A stretch of DNA of 6,029 bases from Sideroxydans sp. (GCA_030823965.1 JAVBYP010000261.1:1-6029), one strand, 5' to 3'. Positions 1 through 5,803 are shown, counted from the first letter of the stretch. The notes: a model not told the origin generated them from the sequence alone. Translations and numbers: made by a program.

Positions 1-478
1 TGGGCGATAACACCATCGAGATGGCAAAGGTGATGCCGATGGTGATACCGATCATGGCCATCGCCTTGGTGCGATGCTCTTCGCGCGTCAGGTCGGCTGT
101 CAGCGCCATCACCGCCGCGTTGATCGCGCCTGCACCTTGGATGACACGGCCCGCAATGATCCAGTAGATATCATCTGCCGAGGCCGCAATAAAACTACCT
201 GCTGCAAACAACAACAAGCCGACGATGATGATGGGCTTGCGTCCGTAACGGTCAGACAGCCAACCCGCAGGTATCTGCAAGATGGCTTGTGTCAGGCCAT
301 ACGCCCCAAGGGCCACGCCGATCAGGAAATGACTGTGTCCGCCCGGCAAGTCTTCGGCATACAGCGCGAAGATGGGCAGGATGATGAACAGACCCAACAT
401 GCGCAGGCCATAGATGCTCGCCAAACCGATACTGGCGCGGCGCTCGAAGGGGTTCATTGCGGAATCTGAAGCGGACAT
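1..478 (-). CDS. YajR-like MFS transporter, N-terminal part (cut by window edge)
   Basis: Inner-membrane secondary transporter of the major facilitator superfamily; the substrate cannot be told from sequence. The reading frame runs leftward from the ATG at 478-476 and is open to base 2 (159 codons seen of about 400-460 expected), so the C-terminal two thirds are missing. Hydrophobic stretches at roughly residues 18-40, 50-72, 82-100, 105-127 and 138-158 fit TM1-TM5. The MFS motif A between TM2 and TM3 is intact (GWLSDRYGRKP, residues 72-82). A GRVIQGAGA segment in TM4 (110-118) and ADLTREEHRTKAMA (128-141) are typical of YajR-type drug/H+ antiporter-like proteins. The start is uncertain: no clear Shine-Dalgarno precedes 478, and an in-frame ATG at 457 (MNPFERR) is equally plausible. 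It is divergent from the ATP-grasp operon, with 138 nt between them and no obvious functional link. Confidence 0.9.
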   Translation of the reverse strand, partial: MSASDSAMNPFERRASIGLASIYGLRMLGLFIILPIFALYAEDLPGGHSHFLIGVALGAYGLTQAILQIPAGWLSDRYGRKPIIIVGLLLFAAGSFIAASADDIYWIIAGRVIQGAGAINAAVMALTADLTREEHRTKAMAMIGITIGITFAISMVLSP

Positions 479-509
479 GAAGCGGAACGTGAACTTTGAT
501 GAGGCGCGC

Positions 510-539
510 ATCTTAACAGTTCGCCCCCAGCCTCGTCAG
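510..539 (-). promoter_or_regulatory. Possible sigma-70 promoter for the MFS gene
   Basis: Read leftward, a CTGACG box (539-534; 4 of 6 to TTGACA) is followed after 18 nt by TAAGAT (515-510; 4 of 6 to TATAAT). Transcription would start near 503, about 25 nt before the MFS start codon at 478. Each box matches only moderately, so this is a candidate from position and spacing. Confidence 0.3.
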
Positions 540-565
540 CCGTCATACCGCCCTCGCCCTATTCC

Positions 566-582
566 TTGGCACACTATTCGCT
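566..582 (+). promoter_or_regulatory. Candidate sigma-54 (-24/-12) promoter of the ATP-grasp/alpha-E/anbu operon
   Basis: The bases TTGGCAC at 566-572 match the -24 element exactly, and TCGCT at 578-582 matches the -12 element TTGCW with one mismatch. The invariant GG (568-569) and GC (580-581) are separated by exactly 10 nt, the spacing RpoN needs. Transcription would begin about 12 nt past the -12 GC, near 593, leaving a leader of roughly 24 nt with a Shine-Dalgarno before the ATG at 617. I see no NtrC-type GCACCA-N5-TGGTGC enhancer nearby, so the cognate activator is unknown. No good sigma-70 pair is visible on this strand in the gap. Confidence 0.5.
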
Positions 583-605
583 ATATCTCCTGCAAATAAC
601 TACAC

Positions 606-610
606 GGGAG
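606..610 (+). promoter_or_regulatory. Shine-Dalgarno that fixes the ATP-grasp start
   Basis: GGGAG lies 6 nt before the ATG at 617. It favours that codon over the in-frame upstream ATG at 566, which would fall inside the candidate -24 promoter element. Confidence 0.7.
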
Positions 611-616
611 AACTTC

Positions 617-2068
617 ATGGAAATCGCTTCGACTGAATATGCGGCTGTCACGGCCTATGACGAGCTGTTGGATCACAGCCTGAAACCACGATCCGCCGCA
701 CAGCCGTTCTTTGATTATTTGAATTCATTGGATTCCGATGAGCTATTGGCTCGCCGCGAGGCGGTCGAAGCCACCATCATGGCGATGGGCATCACCTTCA
801 CCATCTACAGCGAGGCCGGCAATATCGACAGGGCGTGGCCATTCGATGTGATCCCGCGTGTGATGGGACGTAGCGAATGGGACCCCATCCAAGCTGGATT
901 GAAGCAAAGATTGAAGGCGCTCAATCTATTCATCAACGACCTGTACAACGAGCAACGCATCATCAAGGACGGCATCTTCCCAGCCGAGGTGCTGGAAGGC
1001 TCGGTCAACTTCCGTAAACAGTGCATCGGCGTGACGCCCCGTTTTGGCGTGTGGGCCCATGTATGTGGCACCGACTTGGTGCGCGACAAGGATGGCACCG
1101 TTTATGTGCTGGAAGATAACCTGCGCGTCCCCTCAGGCGTGTCATACATGCTGGAGAATCGCCAGATCATGAAGCGCATCTTCCCCGAGGTGTTCCGCAC
1201 GACGAACATCTTGCCAGTCGACGATTACCCTACCCAGCTCTATCACACACTGGCCGCACTTTCGCCGCGCCCCGGTGACCAGCCAGTCATCGTCGTATTG
1301 ACGCCCGGCATCTACAACTCCGCCTATTTCGAGCATAGCTACTTGGCGCAACAGATGGGCGCGTTCTTGGTCGAGGGCCAAGACCTGTTGGTGGGCGTGG
1401 ACGATGTGGTGTACATGAAGAACATCTTCGGCTTGCAACGCGTGGATGTGATCTACAGGCGCATCGACGATAACTTCCTCGACCCCGAAGCGTTCAGCCC
1501 CGATTCCATCCTCGGCGTGCCCGGGCTGATGCGTGCATGGCGTAAAGGCAATGTCGGCATCGCCAATGCACCCGGCGCTGGTGTGGCAGATGACAAGGTG
1601 GTGTATGCCTTCGTGCCCCAGATCATCAAATATTATCTGGATGAGGAGCCCATCCTCGCCAACGTGCCGAGTTATCTGTGTATGTATCCAGACCAATGCG
1701 AATACGTGCTGAACAATCTGGACAAGTTGGTGGTGAAGCCCGCGAACGAATCGGGCGGCTACGGCATGCTCATCGGCCCGCGCGCCACACAGGAGGAACG
1801 TGATCAATTCGCTAAACTCATCCGTGCCAATCCGCGTAACTACATGGCGCAACCGACGCTGGAGATCTCTACTGCACCGACTCTGATCGATGGCGAATTA
1901 GCACCGCGTCATTTGGACCTGCGCCCCTTCGTGCTGCAATCCGACAAGCTCTATGCGACGACGGGTGGACTGACGCGTGTGGCGCTACGCAAAGGTTCAT
2001 TGGTGGTGAACTCATCACAAGGAGGTGGTAGCAAAGACACGTGGATCGTGGAGGACACATCATGCTAG
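617..2068 (+). CDS. Circularly permuted ATP-grasp family protein
   Basis: Predicted ATP-dependent carboxylate-amine (peptide-type) ligase of the circularly permuted ATP-grasp family (formerly DUF404/DUF407), 483 aa, the usual length. No transmembrane or signal segment is visible, so it is probably cytoplasmic. Family landmarks are clear: VLEDNLRVPSGVSYMLENR (164-182), carrying the E-x-N-x-R metal/ATP-binding residues; the glycine-rich nucleotide loop KPANESGGYGM (374-384); RHLDLRPF (431-438); and a Gly-rich GGGSKDTW near the end (469-476). All look intact, so the enzyme is probably active. Relatives occur beside alpha-E, transglutaminase and Anbu genes and are proposed to make or attach a short peptide tag; the substrate is not established. 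It is the first gene of an operon and overlaps alpha-E by 7 nt, suggesting translational coupling. A sigma-54-like element lies just upstream. The start at 617 is chosen from the Shine-Dalgarno. Confidence 0.95.
   Translation: MEIASTEYAAVTAYDELLDHSLKPRSAAQPFFDYLNSLDSDELLARREAVEATIMAMGITFTIYSEAGNIDRAWPFDVIPRVMGRSEWDPIQAGLKQRLKALNLFINDLYNEQRIIKDGIFPAEVLEGSVNFRKQCIGVTPRFGVWAHVCGTDLVRDKDGTVYVLEDNLRVPSGVSYMLENRQIMKRIFPEVFRTTNILPVDDYPTQLYHTLAALSPRPGDQPVIVVLTPGIYNSAYFEHSYLAQQMGAFLVEGQDLLVGVDDVVYMKNIFGLQRVDVIYRRIDDNFLDPEAFSPDSILGVPGLMRAWRKGNVGIANAPGAGVADDKVVYAFVPQIIKYYLDEEPILANVPSYLCMYPDQCEYVLNNLDKLVVKPANESGGYGMLIGPRATQEERDQFAKLIRANPRNYMAQPTLEISTAPTLIDGELAPRHLDLRPFVLQSDKLYATTGGLTRVALRKGSLVVNSSQGGGSKDTWIVEDTSC
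2050..2054 (+). promoter_or_regulatory. Shine-Dalgarno of the alpha-E gene, inside the ATP-grasp gene
   Basis: A perfect GGAGG sits 7 nt before the ATG at 2062, within the last codons of the ATP-grasp gene. It argues against the in-frame GTG at 2041, which lies upstream of it and would place the site inside the coding sequence. Confidence 0.75.
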
Positions 2069-3039
2069 CCCGCGCCGCAGAGAATCTGTATTGGATGGCG
2101 CGATATCTGGAACGCGCCGAGAACACCGCACGCCTCATCAATAGCACCACCGATGTGCTGCTGGACTTGCCGCATGGAGCGACCTTGGGTTGGGACACGC
2201 TGATCAAAGTCGCCGGATTGGATGAATCGTTCAGCAAACTGTACAAGACAGCCAACGAAGATTCCATCATGCGTTTCATGATCGAAGACGAGCGTAATCC
2301 CAGCTCCATCTTGTCGTGTGTGAAATATGCGAGAGAGAACACACGCACTCTGCGTGAGTTGTTGCCTGAAGAATTGTGGGAACGCATCAACAGTCTGTAT
2401 CTGTATCTGAAAGACAATGCCAGCCACACCTTGAGCAGTCGGCGTGAACGCTATATCGTGCTGCAGAACGTAGTCGCGCAACGACATGCCGTCGTCGGCT
2501 TGATCTCAGGTGTGATGGCGCATGATCTGGCCTATCAATTCATCCGTCTCGGTCGCAACATCGAGCGCGCTGATATGACCACACGTATCCTCGACATCAA
2601 CTTCGCCGTGTCCATCCCCAAAGACATGCCGCTGTATGAAGTGAGTGTGGAGCGTCTATGGATGAGCACACTCAAAGCCCTGTCCGCGTACCAAACATAT
2701 CGTCGCCTCAAGGCCGTGAATGTCACTGGTGCAGGGGTGATCGAGTTCCTTGTCAACGACGAGCGCTTCCCGCGTAGCTTGGAGTATTGCTTGAAAGAAG
2801 CAGAGTCTTGTTTGCAAGCGATGCCGTTCGGTGGCGTGGTGTTGAGTAGCGTGCAGTCTGCGCGCATGAATTTGCAGCGATTGAATGCGACCGATTTGGA
2901 TTCTGGCGAGTTGCACGAGCTGCTGGATGTGACGCAAAAAGAATTGGGGTTGATCAATAGCGCCCTAGCCACACAATATTTCCACGCTTACGATGATCCG
3001 AGCAAGACATCCGCCGTGCAGACCCAACAACAAGCTTAG
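2062..3039 (+). CDS. Alpha-E domain-containing protein
   Basis: A 325-aa, largely helical, probably cytoplasmic protein of the alpha-E family, named for its all-alpha fold and conserved glutamates. The N-terminus carries the family signature NLYWMARYLERAENTARL (8-25). A second Arg/Glu-rich helix, RNIERADMTTRILD (165-178), and NDERFPRSLEYCL (232-244) are also typical. The last 15 or so residues are a Gln/Thr-rich tail. No enzymatic motif is evident. The family is known almost only through genomic association with circularly permuted ATP-grasp and transglutaminase proteins, so it is thought to be an accessory or partner of the ligase; its exact activity is unknown. The gene overlaps the ATP-grasp gene by 7 nt and ends 9 nt before the first anbu gene, so all three are probably one transcript. 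The start is ATG 2062, set by GGAGG. Confidence 0.93.
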   Translation: MLARAAENLYWMARYLERAENTARLINSTTDVLLDLPHGATLGWDTLIKVAGLDESFSKLYKTANEDSIMRFMIEDERNPSSILSCVKYARENTRTLRELLPEELWERINSLYLYLKDNASHTLSSRRERYIVLQNVVAQRHAVVGLISGVMAHDLAYQFIRLGRNIERADMTTRILDINFAVSIPKDMPLYEVSVERLWMSTLKALSAYQTYRRLKAVNVTGAGVIEFLVNDERFPRSLEYCLKEAESCLQAMPFGGVVLSSVQSARMNLQRLNATDLDSGELHELLDVTQKELGLINSALATQYFHAYDDPSKTSAVQTQQQA

Positions 3040-3048
3040 ATATCGACC

Positions 3049-3789
3049 ATGACATATTGCCTAGCCATCAACACCAACGAAGGGTTGGTATTCTGTTCGG
3101 ACTCTCGCACCAACGCGGGGTTCGACAATGTATCGACCTATACCAAGATGCACTCTTTCGTCTGGCCACAAGATCGATTCATCGTCTTATTGTCGGCAGG
3201 CAATCTGGCCACGACTCAGTCGGTCGTCAAGCGCATCAATGCCGACCTTGAGAAGTCGCTCCTACCCAATCTGCTGTCGGTCGCCAATATGCACGAGGCG
3301 GCTGACTATGTGGCATCGGTGAGTACCGAGGTGCAGAAACAGCAATCGATACGCGATAGCTCGGGTAGCACCTACGAAGCCACGTTCATCTTGGGTGGAC
3401 AGATCGGCAGCGCTACGCCGGAGACGTTATTGATCTACGCACAGGGCAACTACATCCACGAATCGAGCGCGCATCCCTTCCTGCAAATAGGCGAGATCAA
3501 ATACGGCAAGCCCATCCTCGACCGCGTCATCCAACGAACGACTCATTTAGAAGCCGCTGCGCGCTGCGCACTGGTATCGATGAACTCGACCATGCGCAGT
3601 AATCTGACCGTCGGCCCCCCTGTAGATATGATGATCTACGAAAAGGATTCACTGAATGGCGGTCGGCGCTTCAACCTGACCGAAGACGATCCGTTCGCCA
3701 AGAACATCTCACAATCGTGGAACGCGGGTTTGACGCAAGCACTGGAAAATCTACCTCGCTTCCCGTGGGAAAGCGAAACAGCGAAATAA
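3049..3789 (+). CDS. anbu: Anbu proteasome-type peptidase, copy 1
   Basis: A 246-aa Anbu (ancestral beta subunit) protein: an N-terminal nucleophile hydrolase related to HslV and 20S proteasome beta subunits. The second codon is Thr, so removal of Met would expose the catalytic Thr1 without a propeptide. With Thr as residue 1, Asp17 (in SDSRTNAG) and Lys32 (YTKMH) complete the proteasome-type triad. The Anbu landmarks QGNYIHES, FLQIGEIKYGKPILDRVI (in two parts), CALVSMNST and NLTVGPPVD are present. Length is standard. Known Anbu proteins assemble into open-ring or helical oligomers in the cytoplasm; natural substrates are unsettled. It is the third gene of the ATP-grasp/alpha-E operon, 9 nt after the alpha-E stop. 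No real Shine-Dalgarno precedes it, so translation may depend on coupling to alpha-E. It is paralogous to the gene at 4760 (174 of 246 positions identical, counted by hand). No terminator follows. Confidence 0.95.
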   Translation: MTYCLAINTNEGLVFCSDSRTNAGFDNVSTYTKMHSFVWPQDRFIVLLSAGNLATTQSVVKRINADLEKSLLPNLLSVANMHEAADYVASVSTEVQKQQSIRDSSGSTYEATFILGGQIGSATPETLLIYAQGNYIHESSAHPFLQIGEIKYGKPILDRVIQRTTHLEAAARCALVSMNSTMRSNLTVGPPVDMMIYEKDSLNGGRRFNLTEDDPFAKNISQSWNAGLTQALENLPRFPWESETAK

Positions 3790-3801
3790 AGTGCGAGATG
3801 C

Positions 3802-4347
3802 TTAGCCCATCACAGAGGCCAGATGCGGGGAAGAAGCGAAGTGCTGGTCACCCTGTCTCATTTGATGTTCGACATCGTTGCAAGCAAGGCGCTGATTGAG
3901 CGCACGCATCTCGCCGCTCACTAGACGCAAGCGTCCATGCACATAACGCGTGATGCCAAGGGTCAGTCGGTACACCAACGCGGGGTGGGTATAGAGATGC
4001 TCTTCCAACTTACTGCGATCCAAACGCAGGACGCTGGTATCACCATCCGCATACAACCTCGAATCGACACCATTCCTGCCGCCGCCCATAAAGGCGATGG
4101 TGTTGGCGATGTCTCCGGGCTTGGCTGCATGTAGCGTCAGCACACCTTCGCGGCTGGTCAATCTCACTTCGATACCGCCGCTCATCACGATGAACAGACT
4201 GTCTTGATAGATCCCTTTAGGTAAACACATCAGGTCACCCGCAGAAAAGTGGCCGACGACAAGCATGTCATTCAAGAGATCGACTTCGGCATCACTCAGG
4301 TCTTCTGTGATGGATGAATGGCGTAATAGCGAACGTATCTGTTTCAT
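3802..4347 (-). CDS. Stand-alone cyclic-nucleotide-binding-type (CRP-like sensor) domain protein
   Basis: A 181-aa protein with one cNMP-binding-type beta-roll. The N-terminal helix LSDAEVDLLNDML (17-29) and FSAGDLMC (34-41) open the fold. DSLFIVMSGGIEVRL (49-63) is the typical central strand-loop-strand, and PGDIANTIAFMGGG (77-90) occupies the phosphate-binding cassette. The C-helix covers about 113-145. The cassette is atypical: GD replaces GE, and the expected R-[ST]-A triplet is missing (SRLYA at 96-100), so classical cAMP binding is doubtful. No helix-turn-helix follows; the last 35 or so residues are a polar His/Gln/Ser-rich tail. It may act as a protein-level sensor or adaptor rather than a DNA-binding regulator. 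It sits between the two anbu genes on the opposite strand, its stop codon 12 nt from that of the first. Start ATG 4347 has a good AGAGGTGA ribosome site, and a sigma-54-like element lies upstream. Confidence 0.88.
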   Translation of the reverse strand: MKQIRSLLRHSSITEDLSDAEVDLLNDMLVVGHFSAGDLMCLPKGIYQDSLFIVMSGGIEVRLTSREGVLTLHAAKPGDIANTIAFMGGGRNGVDSRLYADGDTSVLRLDRSKLEEHLYTHPALVYRLTLGITRYVHGRLRLVSGEMRALNQRLACNDVEHQMRQGDQHFASSPHLASVMG

Positions 4348-4387
4348 GGGGTCACCTCTTCAGTCCTGTGCTCTTCATCTCGACACT

Positions 4388-4404
4388 TCCAAAGTCAGTG
4401 CCAA
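4388..4404 (-). promoter_or_regulatory. Sigma-54-like element upstream of the cNMP-domain gene
   Basis: Read leftward from 4404, TTGGCAC is a perfect -24 box. After 5 nt comes TTGGA, which differs from the -12 consensus TTGCW only at the C. Spacing from the GG is correct. Transcription would start near 4377, giving a leader of about 30 nt that includes the AGAGGTGA ribosome site. The mismatch is at a normally conserved base, so the element could be weak or non-functional. Confidence 0.3.
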
Positions 4405-4430
4405 AAAAGTGGGCGTCCTGGGGGACGCCC
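4403..4430 (-). terminator. Leftward intrinsic terminator upstream of the cNMP-domain gene
   Basis: An 8-bp perfect GC-rich stem (GGGCGTCC at 4411-4418 with GGACGCCC at 4423-4430, loop of 4) has AAAAAA at 4403-4408 on the plus strand. Read leftward this is a hairpin followed after 2 nt by six Ts, the form of a rho-independent terminator. It would stop transcripts coming from the right before they reach the cNMP-domain gene. No annotated gene lies upstream on that strand, so it ends either an unknown short RNA or a long leader of the cNMP gene. Confidence 0.65.
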
Positions 4431-4448
4431 GAATCAGAGAGGAGAGAA

Positions 4449-4538
4449 ATGAAAGTAACTCGCACATGCTGTACAAGCACTCTCGCTTTGTTATCAGCAA
4501 GCTACATGCCAGTCATGTGCACCTATATTTATCAGTAG
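4449..4538 (+). CDS. Possible small ORF, 29 aa, unknown
   Basis: ATG 4449 opens a 29-codon frame ending in TAG at 4536-4538. A purine-rich GAGGAG (4439-4444) lies 4 nt before the start, a strong if close ribosome site. The peptide starts MKVTRTCCTSTLALLSAS, has three Cys, few charges after residue 5 and a mildly hydrophobic middle (residues 12-24), so membrane association is conceivable. I recognise no family. It lies between the divergent cNMP-domain and second anbu genes, 221 nt before the latter. No promoter or terminator is clear. The frame may be chance; the ribosome site is the only positive evidence. Confidence 0.22.
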   Translation: MKVTRTCCTSTLALLSASYMPVMCTYIYQ

Positions 4539-4759
4539 CTTAGGCGTTATCGATGGACTGAATGATGTGATCTTTCGCACCATACTGTTGCTTAGCGCAC
4601 AGCATTGGTGAATAGAGAGGTGTCAAATCGCATGGATGCAAACTCGCATCAGCGTGATGTTTCATGCAGTGGGAAACGTTTGCCGCCCAGCGAGGCACAT
4701 GCTACTGTTTCGCCAATCGTTGCTCACAGCAGCACCCGCACTCCAAGTTAAGGAAGAAC
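4539..4759. other. Intergenic leader region before the second anbu gene
   Basis: No convincing gene is visible here. A promoter for the second anbu gene is expected. The best sigma-70 pair I see, TTGCTT (4588-4593) and AATAGA (4611-4616) with 17-nt spacing, matches only 3 of 6 at each box. A 39-codon frame at 4632-4751 ends 8 nt before the anbu start, but it has no coding character I can recognise. No strict -24/-12 element is present. Confidence 0.4.
4750..4754 (+). promoter_or_regulatory. Shine-Dalgarno that fixes the start of the second anbu gene
   Basis: AAGGA lies 5 nt before ATG 4760. With the conserved MTYC start of the Anbu family, it rules out the in-frame upstream ATG at 4664, which would bury the catalytic Thr behind 32 extra residues. 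Confidence 0.8.
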
Positions 4760-5533
4760 ATGACTTATTGTTTGGCAATCAACACCGATACAGGCTTCGT
4801 CCTTTGTTCAGATTCGCGCACCAATGCCGGGTTCGACAACATCTCCACTTACACCAAGATGCACACCTTCGTGTGGCCGAATAGTCGTGTGTTTGCGCTG
4901 CTCTCTGCGGGCAATCTGGCAACCACGCAATTAGTCGTCAAACGGATCAAAGCAGATCTTGAGAATGCCGCGATACCCAATCTGCTTTCCGTGAACAGCA
5001 TGCAAGAGGCCGCAGATTACGTCGCCACGGTGAGTATGAGCGTTCAGAACCTGCATGTCGTACGCGACACGGGCAACACCAGTTTCGAGGCCACCTTCAT
5101 CTTGGCTGGGCAGATCGGTGCAGCGCAACATGAGACCTTGATGATCTATCCGCAAGGCAACTACATCCACGAATCTGATGCGCATCCGTTCCTGCAGATC
5201 GGAGAGATCAAATATGGCAAACCCATCTTGGATCGCGTCATCAAACGTGATACCAGATTAGACCCCGCCGCACGCTGCGCACTGGTGTCGATGAACTCCA
5301 CGGTGCGTAGTAACCTGACCGTCGGCGCCCCCATCGACTTGCTGATCTATGAGAAGGGTAGTTTGAATTTCTCCCACCAGATGTGCTTGACGGAAGAAGA
5401 CCCATTCGCGAAACAATTGTCCGAGGCTTGGAACAAGGGCTTGGTCGCCGCACTGGATAATTTGCCCAGGTTCTACTGGGAATCCAGCGCGAACGAGTCG
5501 ACTGTTGCGGATGCGATCCCGTTGCGTAAATAG
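4760..5533 (+). CDS. anbu: Anbu proteasome-type peptidase, copy 2
   Basis: A 257-aa Anbu protein, paralogous to the gene at 3049-3789 and aligning without gaps over 246 residues (about 71% identity by hand count). The N-terminal nucleophile Thr directly after Met, Asp17 (SDSRTNAG) and Lys32 (YTKMH) are all kept, so both copies should be catalytically competent. Differences cluster at about residues 93-110 and 204-209, and this copy has a roughly 11-residue longer C-terminus with a basic end (PLRK). Unlike copy 1 it has its own strong Shine-Dalgarno, a 412-nt upstream region shared with the divergent cNMP-domain gene, and its own terminator, so it appears to be a separate transcription unit. 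The two proteins could form separate or mixed oligomers; sequence alone cannot decide. The upstream flanks of the two copies show no similarity that I can see. Confidence 0.95.
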   Translation: MTYCLAINTDTGFVLCSDSRTNAGFDNISTYTKMHTFVWPNSRVFALLSAGNLATTQLVVKRIKADLENAAIPNLLSVNSMQEAADYVATVSMSVQNLHVVRDTGNTSFEATFILAGQIGAAQHETLMIYPQGNYIHESDAHPFLQIGEIKYGKPILDRVIKRDTRLDPAARCALVSMNSTVRSNLTVGAPIDLLIYEKGSLNFSHQMCLTEEDPFAKQLSEAWNKGLVAALDNLPRFYWESSANESTVADAIPLRK

Positions 5534-5564
5534 TCGCTCGCTCTCACCTGTATTGTTTTGAACG

Positions 5565-5597
5565 AACCGCAATAGTCCAAAGCTGTTGCGGTTTTTT
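5565..5597 (+). terminator. Intrinsic terminator of the second anbu gene
   Basis: The stem AACCGCAATAG (5565-5575) pairs with CTGTTGCGGTT (5583-5593), 11 bp including one G-U, around a 7-nt loop. It runs into a block of six Ts (5592-5597). It begins 31 nt after the anbu stop and separates that gene from the transglutaminase gene. Confidence 0.85.
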
Positions 5598-5687
5598 CAT
5601 GCACCATGGATCACTTGCGCGCCCTGTTTCAGTGCGTTCTATCACGCAAGACCTCACTGACACGGCGATTGATCGAGCCAACCTATC

Positions 5688-5703
5688 TGGCGTAGTTCGT
5701 GCT
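5688..5703 (+). promoter_or_regulatory. Weak sigma-54-like element before the transglutaminase gene
   Basis: TGGCGT (5688-5693) and GTGCT (5699-5703) place GG and GC exactly 10 nt apart, but the flanking bases match poorly (A and C of the -24 box and the first T of the -12 box are lost). It lies about 100 nt before the ATG at 5804. It is noted because similar elements precede two other genes here; alone it is weak. The rest of 5598-5803 shows only a 6-bp hairpin at 5755-5769. Confidence 0.15.
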
Positions 5704-5803
5704 TAATAGAAGTTATAGGGAAGCATATCCCGCTCGTGCCGGTGCGTTGAGATGTGAGTGCAACGCTCAGCCACGCCGAATTCAAGAACAGGAAAAATGC
5801 CAG

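Noticed and set aside
74..469. 131-codon plus-strand open frame
   Set aside because: It is antisense to the MFS transporter; the opposite strand encodes the intact MFS motif A and hydrophobic segments.
566..616. Upstream ATG start for the ATP-grasp gene
   Set aside because: The first 17 codons do not look like family sequence, there is no ribosome site before it, and it overlaps the candidate promoter. GGGAG fits ATG 617.
1142..1852. 236-codon open frame on the minus strand
   Set aside because: It lies wholly antisense to the ATP-grasp gene, whose protein carries clear conserved motifs. The antisense product is His/Val-rich with no recognisable domain.
1869..2487. Two overlapping minus-strand open frames of 186 and 140 codons
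   Set aside because: They are antisense to the end of the ATP-grasp gene and the start of alpha-E, and their products resemble no family.
4577..4610. GCACCA ... TTGGTG inverted repeat as an NtrC enhancer
   Set aside because: The half-sites are separated by more than 20 nt; NtrC sites have about 5 nt between them.
4671..4685. TGGGAA...TTTGCC as a sigma-54 element for the second anbu gene
   Set aside because: GG and GC are 9 nt apart instead of 10, a spacing that normally abolishes RpoN recognition, and the -24 box is poor.
4632..4751. 39-codon frame ending just before the second anbu gene
   Set aside because: The ribosome-like GAGGTG is 10 nt away, the composition is nondescript Ser/His-rich and no family is recognisable. 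Chance is the simpler explanation.
4664..4759. Upstream ATG start for the second anbu gene
   Set aside because: It would add 32 residues before the catalytic Thr. The conserved MTYC start at 4760 has its own Shine-Dalgarno.
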